A DNA stretch of 64,000 nt from CAVTLG01 sp963735495 (lineage in GTDB: Bacteria; Chloroflexota; Ktedonobacteria; Ktedonobacterales; Ktedonobacteraceae), in contig CAVTLG010000006.1 in assembly GCA_963735495.1 (NCBI GenBank), forward strand, positions 124,001 through 188,000, in the 5' to 3' direction. The first letter of the stretch is position 1; each line of letters starts with the position of its first letter. The notes beneath the pieces were generated by a model. That model was given only the letters and a program-made list of their open reading frames with translations. It was not told where the DNA came from and made no database searches. Shown in pieces: positions 33,749 to 42,615 of the stretch. The position numbers were made by a program, and so were the translations under genes.

Positions 33749-34444
33749 TTATGCAATCAGTCGGGCAATGAGGAAGGCTGCCCCGGCAGCAAGACCTCCA
33801 ATCAGGGCCGTTTGCAGTCCGCTACGTATGGGAGTCGTTCCTGTAAAGCGACCTTTGATGTAACCAAAAATCAGGAGTGCGAGCAGTGTTACAAGCACCG
33901 AACTGAGCAATGCGCTAGTGACAACATGCAAGAATATATAGGGACTGAGAGGGATCAGACCTCCGATAATATAGGATACAGCAATTGTGAGTGCGCTGGT
34001 AAGTGCTCGCTTCGGATCGGGTTCCTCCAGACCTAACTCAAAACGCATCATGAAATCAACCCAGGTTTCAGGCTGTTTACTGATGGCTTCTACAAGAGGG
34101 GCACATTGTTCTGCGGTTAGTCCATAGGAGGTAAAAATACCACGAACCTCTGCTTTTTCGGCCTCAGTCATCTCTTTGACTTCCCGCCCTTCGCGTCTGC
34201 GCTCGCTAGCATAATGCTCACTATCGCTTCTGGCCGCCAGGTACCCTCCCAGACCCATGGCGATAGATCCCGCTGCAATCTCAGCCAGCCCGGCTGTAAT
34301 AATGATGGCGGTGGAACTTGTCGCGCCTGATAGCCCGGCTGCCAGGGCGAATGGAACGGTGAGCCCGTCCGACATACCAATCACAATATCTCTAATGGTC
34401 TCTCCTGCGGTAAAGTGCCGCTCCACATGAGGTGTCTGGGGCAT
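33749..34444 (-). CDS. VIT1/CCC1-family Fe2+/Mn2+ transporter
   Basis: A 231-residue membrane protein. The N-terminal DIVIGMSDGLTVPFALAAGLSGA is the VIT/CCC1 first-helix signature, followed by AEIAAGSIAMGLGGYLAARS. A cytoplasmic metal-binding loop rich in Glu (EREVKEMTEAEKAEVRG-like) is present, and three further hydrophobic helices reach the C-terminus. Such proteins export or sequester ferrous iron or manganese. It starts 15 bp after the stop of the CoA-transferase gene on the same strand and probably shares its promoter, which carries the TGTGA repeats. A second, different VIT paralogue lies at 58.8 kb. Confidence 0.92.
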   Translation of the reverse strand: MPQTPHVERHFTAGETIRDIVIGMSDGLTVPFALAAGLSGATSSTAIIITAGLAEIAAGSIAMGLGGYLAARSDSEHYASERRREGREVKEMTEAEKAEVRGIFTSYGLTAEQCAPLVEAISKQPETWVDFMMRFELGLEEPDPKRALTSALTIAVSYIIGGLIPLSPYIFLHVVTSALLSSVLVTLLALLIFGYIKGRFTGTTPIRSGLQTALIGGLAAGAAFLIARLIA

Positions 34445-34459
34445 GTGCTTTCTTGCTTT

Positions 34460-35845
34460 CTACCGGGTCAGGTTGTGAGGGGCCGTGCCGGTCACTGGAG
34501 CCGCGAATGGCAGCAGGTGGAGTTCGTAGGCGGCGTGCTCAAGGGACTCACGGAACTGCGGTGCGGCAATCGCGATCAGGCTGCGAGCCCGTTCAGCAAG
34601 ATCGCGTCCATGCAGAGCCGCGCAGCCGTACTCTGTGACCACATAGTGGACATGGGCACGCGAGGTTGTGACGGCTGCACCTGGGGTGATGATCGGGACA
34701 ATGCGTGAAATGACCCCATCAAGTGGTTCGAGCATGCCAGGCCAGGTATACAGGTTCTCTAAACCGTCTTCATGTGGCGCACGAGCGGTTGCTGGTAAGG
34801 CGATGATTGGTCGTCCGCGTGGGGAGAGTGCGGCACCACGCATAAAATCCATCTGCCCACCGACTCCGCTATAGAGATGTGTGCCTATCGATTCGGCGCA
34901 CACCTGCCCGGTCAAATCCACCTGGATCGCGCTATTCACGGAGACCATGTGCTCGAATTGGCGGATGATGAGCGTATTGTTGGTGTAGCTCATCGGCTGC
35001 ATCTCCACAAGCGGGTTATCGTCAATGAAGTCCAGCAAACGGCGGCTGCCGACCACAAAGCTGGCCACGATTTTGCCCTGGTCGATGGCCTTGCGTGCAC
35101 CGGTAATCGCTCCGTTTTCGATGAGGTCGAGCACGCCATCGGAAAACATTTCGGTATGGATGCCCAGGTCGCGTCGATCCGCCAATGCCTGGAGCACGGC
35201 GTCGGGGATCGCGCCAATGCCCAGTTGGAGCGTGGCTCCATCCTCGACCATCTGGGCCACCTGCTGACCAATGCGGAGCTGCGTCGCGTCAGGGACACGG
35301 CGTGCGACTTCATAGATAGGTGCATCAATCTGCACCGCATAATCGAGCCTGGAAACGTGGACGAAGCTATCGCCGTGGGTGCGAGGCATCTGTGGATTGA
35401 CCAGGGCAATGATGGAACGCGCATGATCAACTGCCGCTCGCGTCACGTCTACCGAGGGGCCAAGCGAGCAATAGCCGTGCTCATCAGGAGGTGAGACCTG
35501 GATAAGCGCTCGGTCAATGGCCAGCGGCTCACCAGGCGCAAAGAGCGCGGGCACGTCCGAGAGAAAAACAGGCGTGTAGCTGGCGCGTCCGGCATTGGCC
35601 GCCTCGCGGACATTCTCGCCAACAAAGAGCGCGCGCAGAGAAAAGTGTCCCCGCCAGCGCTCATCCGTATAGGGAGCTGGACCGTAGGTATGCAAGTGAG
35701 TAAGTTCGACATTGTGCAATTCCTCTCCGCGAGCGACGAGTGCCTCGATCAAGGGGGTTGGAGTCGCGCAAGCTCCCTGGACAAAGACACGATCACCGGA
35801 TTGTACGGCCTGGACAGCCGCAGGTAGATCGCACCAGATCGTCAT
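34460..35845 (-). CDS. acetyl-CoA hydrolase/transferase-family CoA-transferase
   Basis: A 461-residue enzyme of the family containing 4-hydroxybutyrate CoA-transferase and acetyl-CoA hydrolase, which moves CoA between acids through a glutamyl-CoA intermediate. Landmarks: DRVFVQGACATPTPLIEAL, LQLGIGAIPDAVLQAL, the probable catalytic Glu in LGIHTEMFSDGVLDL, GVGGQMDFMRGA in the CoA-binding region and VVTEYGCAALHGRDLAERA near the end. GGAGG lies 8 bases before the ATG. The acid partner cannot be predicted; acetate, butyrate or hydroxybutyrate would fit fermentative growth. It is followed by the VIT gene in one operon. Confidence 0.9.
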   Translation of the reverse strand: MTIWCDLPAAVQAVQSGDRVFVQGACATPTPLIEALVARGEELHNVELTHLHTYGPAPYTDERWRGHFSLRALFVGENVREAANAGRASYTPVFLSDVPALFAPGEPLAIDRALIQVSPPDEHGYCSLGPSVDVTRAAVDHARSIIALVNPQMPRTHGDSFVHVSRLDYAVQIDAPIYEVARRVPDATQLRIGQQVAQMVEDGATLQLGIGAIPDAVLQALADRRDLGIHTEMFSDGVLDLIENGAITGARKAIDQGKIVASFVVGSRRLLDFIDDNPLVEMQPMSYTNNTLIIRQFEHMVSVNSAIQVDLTGQVCAESIGTHLYSGVGGQMDFMRGAALSPRGRPIIALPATARAPHEDGLENLYTWPGMLEPLDGVISRIVPIITPGAAVTTSRAHVHYVVTEYGCAALHGRDLAERARSLIAIAAPQFRESLEHAAYELHLLPFAAPVTGTAPHNLTR

Positions 35846-35904
35846 GATATGCCTCCAGATATAAATTTCTTAACAGCAGCATAAGGCTCTCCTCTTACAT
35901 CCCT

Positions 35905-35943
35905 ATCACGTGAGGGGCCGCGCACATCACAATTCTGTCACAA
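35905..35943 (-). promoter_or_regulatory. phased TGTGA boxes before the CoA-transferase gene
   Basis: On the minus strand TTGTGAC and TTGTGAT begin 11 bp apart (35943 and 35932), and a related CGTGAT follows 21 bp further (35910). The order of spacing (11 then about 21) is the same as at the hydrogenase operon. Confidence 0.6.
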
Positions 35944-35967
35944 GGGACCCATTTGAGAGCAGAGTGT

Positions 35968-36042
35968 TCTATAGCTCGCCATAACCAGGTGGTTCACTGA
36001 GATCTACTTAGTGTTTTGTGATCTCCAGGTGATCTTCCTCTT
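35968..36042. promoter_or_regulatory. conserved element A (shared with 59625-59705)
   Basis: Shares gttctatag, caggtg, cactgagatcta, gttttgtgatctcc and gtgatcttcctc, in the same order and spacing, with the element upstream of the universal stress gene. It includes a TGTGA-type pair 11 bp apart (36016-36032, second box GGTGA). Confidence 0.6.
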
Positions 36043-36152
36043 GCTCCTCTTCGGGTGCTTCCAGGCAATGGTCTCCCCATTAGCAAATGGTCAGATCGGG
36101 ATGACGCGTTTCTTGATATTCTTCAAGCAGTTGAGCAGATTGTTGCTGACCT

Positions 36153-36617
36153 TCAAGGCAGGTAAACATGGCATACCTGACGTACAGCTTCCCACACAGA
36201 GGGAAGCTTCTGGACGATCAGCGCTGAAAGCTGCTCACCGACACTGAAATCTGCACCGGTCATACTGACGACGATCACTGGTGGGCAGTGCCCATAGATG
36301 CCGGCTGTCAACGTGGCGAGTTCTTCTGGCGTCGTGTAGTGAGTGCCGATGGCACCGGGTTGCGCAGAGAGAGAGACTGGGCGCATGTTCACTGTGCCTG
36401 GCTCTCCTTCGTGGCTGGCATCGATCATAACGACAAGGTCTGCTGCGGCAATCCACTGCACCAGCTCTGGTGTCAACTGGTGAACCATGTGAATGTTGTC
36501 GCCCAGGTCGCCGTCCTGGACAAGCTGTTCCGCCACGATCCATCCCAGGCCGTCGTCGCTGCGCAACGGGTTGCCGATGCCAATGATCAGCGGGTGTGTG
36601 CTAGCGGACACGTTCAT
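36153..36617 (-). CDS. hoxW: hydrogenase maturation protease
   Basis: A 154-residue HyaD/HoxW-type endopeptidase that trims the C-terminus of the hydrogenase large subunit after nickel insertion. The N-terminal GIGNPLRSDDGLGWIVAEQL carries the conserved nickel-sensing Glu/Asp region (the Asp in RSDDG), and MIDASHEGEPGTV is the second family motif, with its Asp. The ATG at 36617 overlaps the end of hoxH by 17 bases; an upstream GTG is less likely. Its substrate is evidently the adjacent HoxH, which ends with a cleavable tail after DPCLSCSTH. It is the last gene of the operon. Confidence 0.88.
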   Translation of the reverse strand: MNVSASTHPLIIGIGNPLRSDDGLGWIVAEQLVQDGDLGDNIHMVHQLTPELVQWIAAADLVVMIDASHEGEPGTVNMRPVSLSAQPGAIGTHYTTPEELATLTAGIYGHCPPVIVVSMTGADFSVGEQLSALIVQKLPSVWEAVRQVCHVYLP

Positions 36618-38022
36618 CGACCATGCTTCCGGCACTATTAAATACCTGCACGTGCAGCGGCATCTCGCCTAGCGCGTGGGTGGAACAGCTCAAACAGGGA
36701 TCAAAGGCGCGGATCACTGCTTCCAGGCGATTGAGCATGCCATCTGTGATATGTGCGTCCTTAATGAAATGTTGCGCCACTTGCAACACGCCACGATTCA
36801 TCGCCAGATTGTTATGGCCGGTCGCGATGATCAGGTTGGCTGAACGGATCAAGCCATTGTCATCTATTGTGTAGTGATGGATGAGGGTGCCCCGTGGCGC
36901 TTCGGCCACGCCGATCCCCTCAAGCTGGTTCGGCTCGGCATGCGCTCGCACGCGTGGATTCAGAATATCTGGATCGTGCAATAGCATCTCCATGCGTTCG
37001 CAGGCATACAGGATCTCGACGAGCCGCGCATAATGATAGAAGAATGAACTGGTGCGCGCTTCGCCATACGTACTCAGAAATTCTGCACGCTCACTGTCTG
37101 CCTCTGGTGTACCGTAGCGTTCACTCACCAGTAGCCGTGCCAGTGGCCCAACGCGATACAATCCCTCCTGCTCGCCTAATGGTTTGTAAAAGGGAGATTT
37201 GAGATACGTCCAGTTCTCGACCTTCTCTGTGAGAAATGTCTGATAGCGCTGTGGATCGAGCCGGTCGGCGATGACGCGCCCATCTGATGCGACGATGCGC
37301 AATGCCCCATCATACGTCTCCATCTCGTGCGCGTCGTTGACCAATGCCATGAATAACGAGGGAAAATTCGCGAAGCTAGCAATCTCCTCCTGATACTGCA
37401 ACAGGGTGCCCTTGAACCATGCTAGCGTGCGGAGTGTGGTCTCCCTGGCTTCCGGGAGCAGTGCCAGCATCTGATCGCGCTTCTCCGCCGACAACGGCTC
37501 ACTCACGCCGCCCGGCACAACCCAGGCCGGATGGATACGTTTGCCTCCCAGTAACTCGATGATCTGCTGCCCGGTGGATCTCAAGCGAATGCCGCCCCGT
37601 GCCATCTCAGGATGTTGTGCCAGGATGCCGAAGATGTTGCGCTGCGCTGGATTTGCATCCATGCCCAGCAGCAAATCAGGCGCTGACAGGTAGAAGAAGC
37701 TGAGTGCGTGCGATTGCAGGATCTGCGCGAGATTGATGATGCGGCGCAAGGTGATGGCGGTCGATGGAATGCGTACGGCCAGCAGAGCATCACACGCTTT
37801 ACTCGAAGCGATGAGGTGGCTCACGGGACAGATACCACAAATGCGGGCCATGAGCGAGGGCATCTCGCTAAATGGGCGACCCTCACAAAACTTTTCAAAG
37901 CCGCGCACCTGGGTTACATGAAAATGGGCGTCCTGTACCTTTCCGGCATCATCTAATTGCAGGGTGATTTTGGCATGGCCCTCGATGCGTGTAACCGGAT
38001 CTATCGTAATATGTTGTGGCAT
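36601..38022 (-). CDS. hoxH: NAD-linked [NiFe] hydrogenase large subunit
   Basis: A 473-residue catalytic subunit holding the Ni-Fe centre. Both cysteine pairs are present: ARICGICPVSH near residue 62 (L1 motif) and DPCLSCSTH near the C-terminus (L2 motif). TRIEGHAKI at the N-terminus is also typical. The last 24 residues after STH are the peptide removed by the maturation protease. AAAGGAG 6 bases upstream sets the ATG at 38022, and the length fits HoxH of bidirectional group 3d enzymes. It lies 64 bp after hoxY in a hypA-hoxEFUYH-protease operon, which supports H2-NAD(H) interconversion in the cytoplasm. Confidence 0.95.
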   Translation of the reverse strand: MPQHITIDPVTRIEGHAKITLQLDDAGKVQDAHFHVTQVRGFEKFCEGRPFSEMPSLMARICGICPVSHLIASSKACDALLAVRIPSTAITLRRIINLAQILQSHALSFFYLSAPDLLLGMDANPAQRNIFGILAQHPEMARGGIRLRSTGQQIIELLGGKRIHPAWVVPGGVSEPLSAEKRDQMLALLPEARETTLRTLAWFKGTLLQYQEEIASFANFPSLFMALVNDAHEMETYDGALRIVASDGRVIADRLDPQRYQTFLTEKVENWTYLKSPFYKPLGEQEGLYRVGPLARLLVSERYGTPEADSERAEFLSTYGEARTSSFFYHYARLVEILYACERMEMLLHDPDILNPRVRAHAEPNQLEGIGVAEAPRGTLIHHYTIDDNGLIRSANLIIATGHNNLAMNRGVLQVAQHFIKDAHITDGMLNRLEAVIRAFDPCLSCSTHALGEMPLHVQVFNSAGSMVDERVR

Positions 38023-38086
38023 AGCATCTCCTTTCAGACTGCCTGAGCGATAGCTAGACGCGGCAGCGTCGCTAGTCGTCTGGCTC

Positions 38087-38617
38087 TCACTTTCCAAAGC
38101 GGGTAAGATCATGGACATCGGGCGTACGACCGGCCAGCAGTTCCGTCAGTGCAAAGTAGAGCACGTCGGCTGAGGGTGGACAGCCAGGCAAGAAGGCATC
38201 AACCGTAACGACCTGGTGGACTGGCAACACGCGTGGCAGCATGCGAGGGACAATCTCGCCAGGGGCATGCCGCAGATACACATGTTGCAAAATCACTTCA
38301 GCGCCAAATGGATTGCGCATGGATGGTACATTGCCAGTCACCGCGCAATCGCCCATCGCGATCAGCAAGCGGGTGTGCTCACGAATCGTTTTGATCTTGA
38401 CCAGATCTTCTGCGCTGCTGACTGAGCCCTCGACCAGCGTGAGATCCACCTGCTCTGGAAATATTTTTGTATCCACAAGAGGGCTATAGACGATATCGAT
38501 GGCAGCTGCCAGCTCAATTAAGCGCTCATCCATGTCAAGAAACGACATGTGGCATCCAGAACAGCCATCCAGCCAGACAGTTGCTACTGAGACTTTTGCC
38601 GTAGGTGGTGTGCTCAT
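38087..38617 (-). CDS. hoxY: NAD-linked [NiFe] hydrogenase small subunit
   Basis: A 176-residue subunit binding the proximal [4Fe-4S] cluster. The cluster ligands appear in DGCSGCHMSFLD near residue 19, MGDCAVTGNVPSMRN near 92 and LPGCPPSAD near 152. The length matches HoxY, which lacks the larger C-terminal domain of membrane-bound enzymes and has no Tat signal, so the enzyme is cytoplasmic. Its ATG overlaps the hoxU stop by 4 bases (38614-38617), indicating coupled translation. Confidence 0.95.
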   Translation of the reverse strand: MSTPPTAKVSVATVWLDGCSGCHMSFLDMDERLIELAAAIDIVYSPLVDTKIFPEQVDLTLVEGSVSSAEDLVKIKTIREHTRLLIAMGDCAVTGNVPSMRNPFGAEVILQHVYLRHAPGEIVPRMLPRVLPVHQVVTVDAFLPGCPPSADVLYFALTELLAGRTPDVHDLTRFGK

Positions 38618-39321
38618 GATTGCTGTCCTCGCGTTCTCTTCAAGTAAGGCAAAAACTCTGCATGTTTCACGGATTCTGCCACCGCCTTGCCTTTCTCGAC
38701 CAGAGCGCCCGTGGGACAAACCTGTACGCACTTGCCGCAACTGGTGCAGGTCGTCGAGTCGCCCCAGGGTTCGTTCAGATCTGTGATGACGCGGCTGGCA
38801 ATACCACGTCCCATCACGTCCCACGTGTGTGCACCTTCGATTTCGTCGCAGACACGCACGCAGCGCGTACAGAGGATGCAGCGATTGGCATCGAAGGTGA
38901 AGCGCTGGTGCGAGGCGTCAACCTGGCGGCGCGGAGAGACATAGGGGACGCGTACATGATCCATGCCCAGCCGTTGTGCCAGTGCTTGTAACTCACAGTG
39001 CCCATTTGCGACACAGACAGCGCAGATATGGTTGCCTTCGGCAAACAAGAATTCGAGGATGGTTCGTCGATAGCGGTCGAGTCGCTCAGAGCGTGTGTTC
39101 ACTTCCATGCCTTCTTCGACGCTCGTCACGCATGCTGGCAATAGCTTGTTGACTCCCTTTACTTCAACCAGGCAGAGACGGCACGCACCAACTGCGGACA
39201 AGCCTTCCAAACGGCACAGGGTGGGAATGAAAATGCCTGCTTCCTGGGCCGTTTCCAAAATCGTCTCGGTTTCGCGTGCACTGACGTCCCGCCCGTCGAT
39301 AAGCAGCGTTTTTACGGTCAT
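38614..39321 (-). CDS. hoxU: diaphorase iron-sulfur subunit
   Basis: A 235-residue ferredoxin-type subunit related to the N-terminus of NuoG. It has the [2Fe-2S] cysteines (PTLCRLEGLSAVGACRLC, then LLPACVT), the His-Cys3 cluster (HICAVCVANGHCELQ) and two [4Fe-4S] motifs (CILCTRCVRVC and CTSCGKCVQVCPTGAL). It relays electrons between HoxF and HoxY. AGGAGG precedes the ATG at 39321, which overlaps the hoxF stop by 4 bases. Length and order of clusters fit HoxU exactly. Confidence 0.95.
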   Translation of the reverse strand: MTVKTLLIDGRDVSARETETILETAQEAGIFIPTLCRLEGLSAVGACRLCLVEVKGVNKLLPACVTSVEEGMEVNTRSERLDRYRRTILEFLFAEGNHICAVCVANGHCELQALAQRLGMDHVRVPYVSPRRQVDASHQRFTFDANRCILCTRCVRVCDEIEGAHTWDVMGRGIASRVITDLNEPWGDSTTCTSCGKCVQVCPTGALVEKGKAVAESVKHAEFLPYLKRTRGQQS

Positions 39322-40973
39322 GATGGCACCTCCTGGGCCTCGAACTGACATTGTCCAGCAGGGCAGACATGCTCGGCTATATGCGCCCGGTATTCTTCCG
39401 CGAAGTATTTGATGGTGCTGAGTACAGGGTTGGGTGCGGCCTGCCCTAAGCCACACAGGCTGGTATATTTGACTGTCTCGCACAGCTCCTGTAGCAGTGC
39501 CATATCTCCGTTGCTGGCTCGTCCCTGCACGATGCGTGAGAGCAGCTCATACATTTCTGCCGTTCCCACTCTGCATGGTACACACTTGCCACATGACTCG
39601 GACATACAGAATTCCATGAAGTAGCGCGCCACGTCGACCATACACGAATACTCATCCATCACAATCATCCCACCTGAACCCATAATTGATCCCAGTGCAG
39701 TGAGTGATTCGTAATCGACTGACGTGTCCAGATATGCAGCAGGAATGCAGCCACCACTCGGTCCGCCGGTCTGCACGGCTTTGAAGCGATGCCCCTGAGG
39801 AATGCCCCCGCCGATCTCGTGGATGATCGTGCGTAGAGAGGTTCCCATCGGTACCTCGATCAAGCCTGTGTTGACAATCTTGCCCGCGAGCGCAAAAACT
39901 TTGGTGCCCTTACTGCGTTCCGTGCCAATGCTGGCGAACCATGCAGGACCATGCGCCAGAATGGGGGCAATATTCGCGTAGGTCTCCACATTATTGATCA
40001 GGGTTGGCGCGCTCCAGAGTCCGCTCGCCGCTGGGAAAGGTGGCCGAGGCCGAGGCTGGCCGCGCTTGCCCTCGATGCTGGCAATGAGGGCGGTTTCCTC
40101 GCCACAAACAAAGGCACCAGCTCCTAAGCGGATGTGCAGATGGAAGCTGAAGGCTGAGCCGAGCACACTTCTTCCCAGCAGTTGCGCTCGCTCTGCTTGG
40201 TGGATCGCCGTTTGCAAGCGCTTGATCGCCAGAGGGTATTCCGCGCGAATATAGATATAGCCCTCGCTGGCACCAACGGCATAGGCGGCGATGGCCATAC
40301 CCTCCAGCACGCGATGGGGATCGCTCTCCAGCACACTGCGATCCATGAATGCACCCGGATCGCCCTCGTCCGCATTACAGATCACGAATTTGCGTGGTCC
40401 GCTGGCCTTGGCGACCGTGCCCCACTTCAAACCGGTGGGATAGCCAGCTCCGCCACGACCACGCAAGCCGCTGCGAGAGACCTGGTCAATGACCTGCGCT
40501 GGAGTTAAATCAGTCAACACATCGGCCAATTGTTGATAACCGCCGACAGCAATATAATCTTCCAGGCGTTCGGGATCGATCTCGCCAGAGTTTGCCAGCA
40601 CAATCTTCGTTTGCTGGGTGAAGAATGGTCGATTAGTTGGGCAGACGAGGCGCTTGACCGGGGTCGCCCCCAGGCTCTCGATGATCGCAGGAGCATCCTC
40701 CGGCGTGACCGCTTGATAGAATATTTTTTCTGGCTGAACGGAGACCAGTGGCCCGGCACTACATAGCCGCATGCAGCCAACACCTTTGACGCGACAATGG
40801 GTCAGACCATGTTCCTGCAGCTGATGCTCCAGGTTTTGTTTGACGTGGTCGCTGTGTTGGGATAGGCAGCCTGCCGCTACACAGACGTGGATCGTATGCT
40901 CAAAGGTCCCGGCAGTAGTATTTTCAGCGTCAGCGATCCTGGGCAGATCGTCTGGGGTGAGAGCTTGTATCAT
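39318..40973 (-). CDS. hoxF: diaphorase NADH/FMN-binding subunit
   Basis: A 551-residue NuoF-like subunit where NAD is reduced or NADH oxidised. An N-terminal thioredoxin-like [2Fe-2S] segment (HVCVAAGCLSQHS, VGCMRLCSAGPLV) is followed by the FMN/NAD site GLRGRGGAGYPTGLKW and GAGAFVCGEETALIASIEG, then the [4Fe-4S] motif SESCGKCVPCRVGT with CGLGQ. The C-terminus carries an extra VCPAGQC motif. The start at 40973 overlaps the hoxE stop by 4 bases; an earlier Met at 40985 is inside hoxE and less likely. It is part of the five-subunit hydrogenase. Confidence 0.95.
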   Translation of the reverse strand: MIQALTPDDLPRIADAENTTAGTFEHTIHVCVAAGCLSQHSDHVKQNLEHQLQEHGLTHCRVKGVGCMRLCSAGPLVSVQPEKIFYQAVTPEDAPAIIESLGATPVKRLVCPTNRPFFTQQTKIVLANSGEIDPERLEDYIAVGGYQQLADVLTDLTPAQVIDQVSRSGLRGRGGAGYPTGLKWGTVAKASGPRKFVICNADEGDPGAFMDRSVLESDPHRVLEGMAIAAYAVGASEGYIYIRAEYPLAIKRLQTAIHQAERAQLLGRSVLGSAFSFHLHIRLGAGAFVCGEETALIASIEGKRGQPRPRPPFPAASGLWSAPTLINNVETYANIAPILAHGPAWFASIGTERSKGTKVFALAGKIVNTGLIEVPMGTSLRTIIHEIGGGIPQGHRFKAVQTGGPSGGCIPAAYLDTSVDYESLTALGSIMGSGGMIVMDEYSCMVDVARYFMEFCMSESCGKCVPCRVGTAEMYELLSRIVQGRASNGDMALLQELCETVKYTSLCGLGQAAPNPVLSTIKYFAEEYRAHIAEHVCPAGQCQFEAQEVPS

Positions 40974-41464
40974 GATGCTGTCCACCCTTCCAACGCCGCG
41001 AGAGCACGTTCAGGCGTCAAGTAACCAACGACGTTCTCATCCATAATCGCGGCTGGAGCCATACTGCACGCTCCCAGGCAGCGTGCCGTCAGGAGCGATA
41101 TTTCGCCATCCTCTGTCGTGTCGCCAGGGGTGATGTGATAGGTCTTCGTCACAGCATTGAGGATGGCCTGGCTGCCTTTGATATAACAGGCGGTTCCCTG
41201 GCATAAGACGCAGCGGTGATGTCCCTCGGGCTTGAGGGTAAAGGCATGATAGAAGGTGGCGACTCCATAGACCTTGCTGAGGGGAATATGCAACTCCTGG
41301 GCGACGAAGCGCAGCGATGGAGTATCGAGATAGCCATACGCATTTTGCACGGTGTGCAACGTCTCGATAAGCGCATCGGGAGCATAGCCATTTCTACGCA
41401 TTGTACCAATGATCATGCGCCGTCTTTTTTCATCCGCTGAGAGGGCTGGCGCGGATTGTGTCAT
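40970..41464 (-). CDS. hoxE: diaphorase [2Fe-2S] subunit
   Basis: A 164-residue NuoE-like subunit. The cluster cysteines are in VLCQGTACYIKGS and ARCLGACSMAPAAIMDE, and the helical N-terminus reads LHTVQNAYGYLDTPSLRFVA and LSKVYGVATFYHAF, as in NuoE/HoxE. GAGGAG lies 8 bases before the ATG. HoxE is found in cyanobacterial-type group 3d enzymes, whereas Ralstonia-type HoxFUYH lacks it. It is first of the structural genes, 128 bp after hypA. Confidence 0.95.
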   Translation of the reverse strand: MTQSAPALSADEKRRRMIIGTMRRNGYAPDALIETLHTVQNAYGYLDTPSLRFVAQELHIPLSKVYGVATFYHAFTLKPEGHHRCVLCQGTACYIKGSQAILNAVTKTYHITPGDTTEDGEISLLTARCLGACSMAPAAIMDENVVGYLTPERALAALEGWTAS

Positions 41465-41489
41465 GATACATCTCCTCATCTTCAGATAG

Positions 41490-41574
41490 GGAACCGATTT
41501 ATGTATCTGCCGACGTATTGTCTTGCTCAGGTGAAAACCATTTGGTAAATTTGTGAATGTGATAAATCGGTTCC
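41490..41574. repeat. inverted repeat between hypA and hoxE
   Basis: GGAACCGATTTAT (41490-41502) and its exact complement ATAAATCGGTTCC (41562-41574) enclose 59 bp. It could form a processing or attenuating stem in the operon mRNA. Confidence 0.65.
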
Positions 41575-41592
41575 TACTCTCTCTCTTTTATT

Positions 41593-41964
41593 TTAATCAT
41601 TTGGGAAAGGTCTTTTATCTGGAAGGACCACGTCAATGGCGCTGATGGAACACTCGTCCCGGTGAGAGATTTCCAGCGCGACATCGCCACAGAGAGGACA
41701 TGGCGCCGTTGATGAAGTGCTCTCAAAGCGATGCTGGCAAGATAGGCATTGGTAGGTGGCCGGAAGCCATGAAAGCATCAGTGTGGCTCCTTCAATGGGG
41801 GTATGCTGTGTCAGGGTCTGGAAATACTGCTGCACAGCTTCTGCTGTGAAATGCCCGGAGACCCCCAGTTCCAATTGGACATTGGTCACGCGCGTCGCCC
41901 CCACATGTTCTACAGAAGCCAGTATCGTGTTCACAACGCTCTGCATTACTGCTCCTTCGTGCAT
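41593..41964 (-). CDS. hypA: hydrogenase nickel-insertion protein HypA
   Basis: A 123-residue metallochaperone. The nickel-binding Met-His-Glu start and the zinc knuckle cysteines (YQCLSCQHRF and APCPLCGD) are the HypA/HybF hallmarks. It delivers nickel to the large subunit together with HypB. Here it opens the hox operon, while hypB-F are not in the window. The ribosome site (AAAGGTAGG) is rather far (about 13 bases). The upstream region carries three TGTGA boxes. Confidence 0.95.
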   Translation of the reverse strand: MHEGAVMQSVVNTILASVEHVGATRVTNVQLELGVSGHFTAEAVQQYFQTLTQHTPIEGATLMLSWLPATYQCLSCQHRFESTSSTAPCPLCGDVALEISHRDECSISAIDVVLPDKRPFPND

Positions 41965-42194
41965 ATGTTTTATGCCTACCTTTCAGCATACGATGGTTTC
42001 ATAATTGTTTTACCATCATCGTTACACATTTACTGCTATTTATGAGATATATGGAGATTGAATTCAAAGTAGTTATCCGCTCGTGACAATCCTTGCATGG
42101 TCTCCTTCCTATGAAGCAACAATAAGGCTGTTTGATCTCTCTAGCGGCGAAAAGGCTCTTTCACTTGAGAGTGTATATACTGTATCACATATGA

Positions 42195-42234
42195 GCGTCA
42201 CAAATGTGCAAGGGGTGTCACAATCTCATCACAA
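42195..42234 (-). promoter_or_regulatory. phased TGTGA boxes before the hydrogenase operon
   Basis: On the minus strand TTGTGAT, TTGTGAC and TTGTGAC begin at 42234, 42223 and 42203 (spacing 11 and 20). The last box is followed 18 bp later by TATATA, so it may overlap the -35 region of the operon promoter. Confidence 0.65.
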
Positions 42235-42615
42235 AAATATTCTGTAAATACACTATTTGCTCCTATTATGACGCATTACTTCACGAGAGATCGTACCCGT
42301 TGGTCGGATTTCCCCCTTTTGTTCTCCAGAGAGAAGAAGCCCCAAACATCGTTCCCCGTTGTTTTTGTACCCGTTATTGGCAAGGAGAAAGGATCGCTCT
42401 TTCGCGTGAAATGGGTACGATTTCTCGTGAAGCGACCGTTTTTGGGGGGACTGGTGGCCTCCATGGGTGGTGACTGGAAAAGCAGTCAGTGCGTTTGACT
42501 AAGTGAGAAGCAGGCAAGGGAAAAGAGGACAAAGCGAGCGCACATGCTGCGCCTTGTCACGCCAGAACCTCTTTCCTAAGCGTAATCCGGTTGTTTGGAG
42601 GGAGGATCTCCAGTG
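42235..42615. other. intergenic region with a long inverted repeat
   Basis: TTCACGAGA-G-ATCGTACCC (about 42281-42299) and GGGTACGAT-T-TCTCGTGAA (about 42413-42431) form a 19-bp pair with one mismatch around 113 bp. They may mark an end of the transposase/recombinase element starting at 42616. No gene. Confidence 0.55.

Larger units (their letters stand above)
35846..36152. other. promoter region of the CoA-transferase operon with two box clusters
   Basis: No gene. It contains the TGTGA-type boxes at 35905-35943 and a roughly 75-bp element at 35968-36042 that recurs at 59625-59705 (see separate entries). It also holds the 3' side of the hydrogenase operon. Confidence 0.6.

Noticed and set aside
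35940..35955. DosR-like box (gggac) near the CoA-transferase
   Set aside because: Only half of the palindrome is present and it does not recur at the other stress genes; the TGTGA repeats explain the shared signal better.
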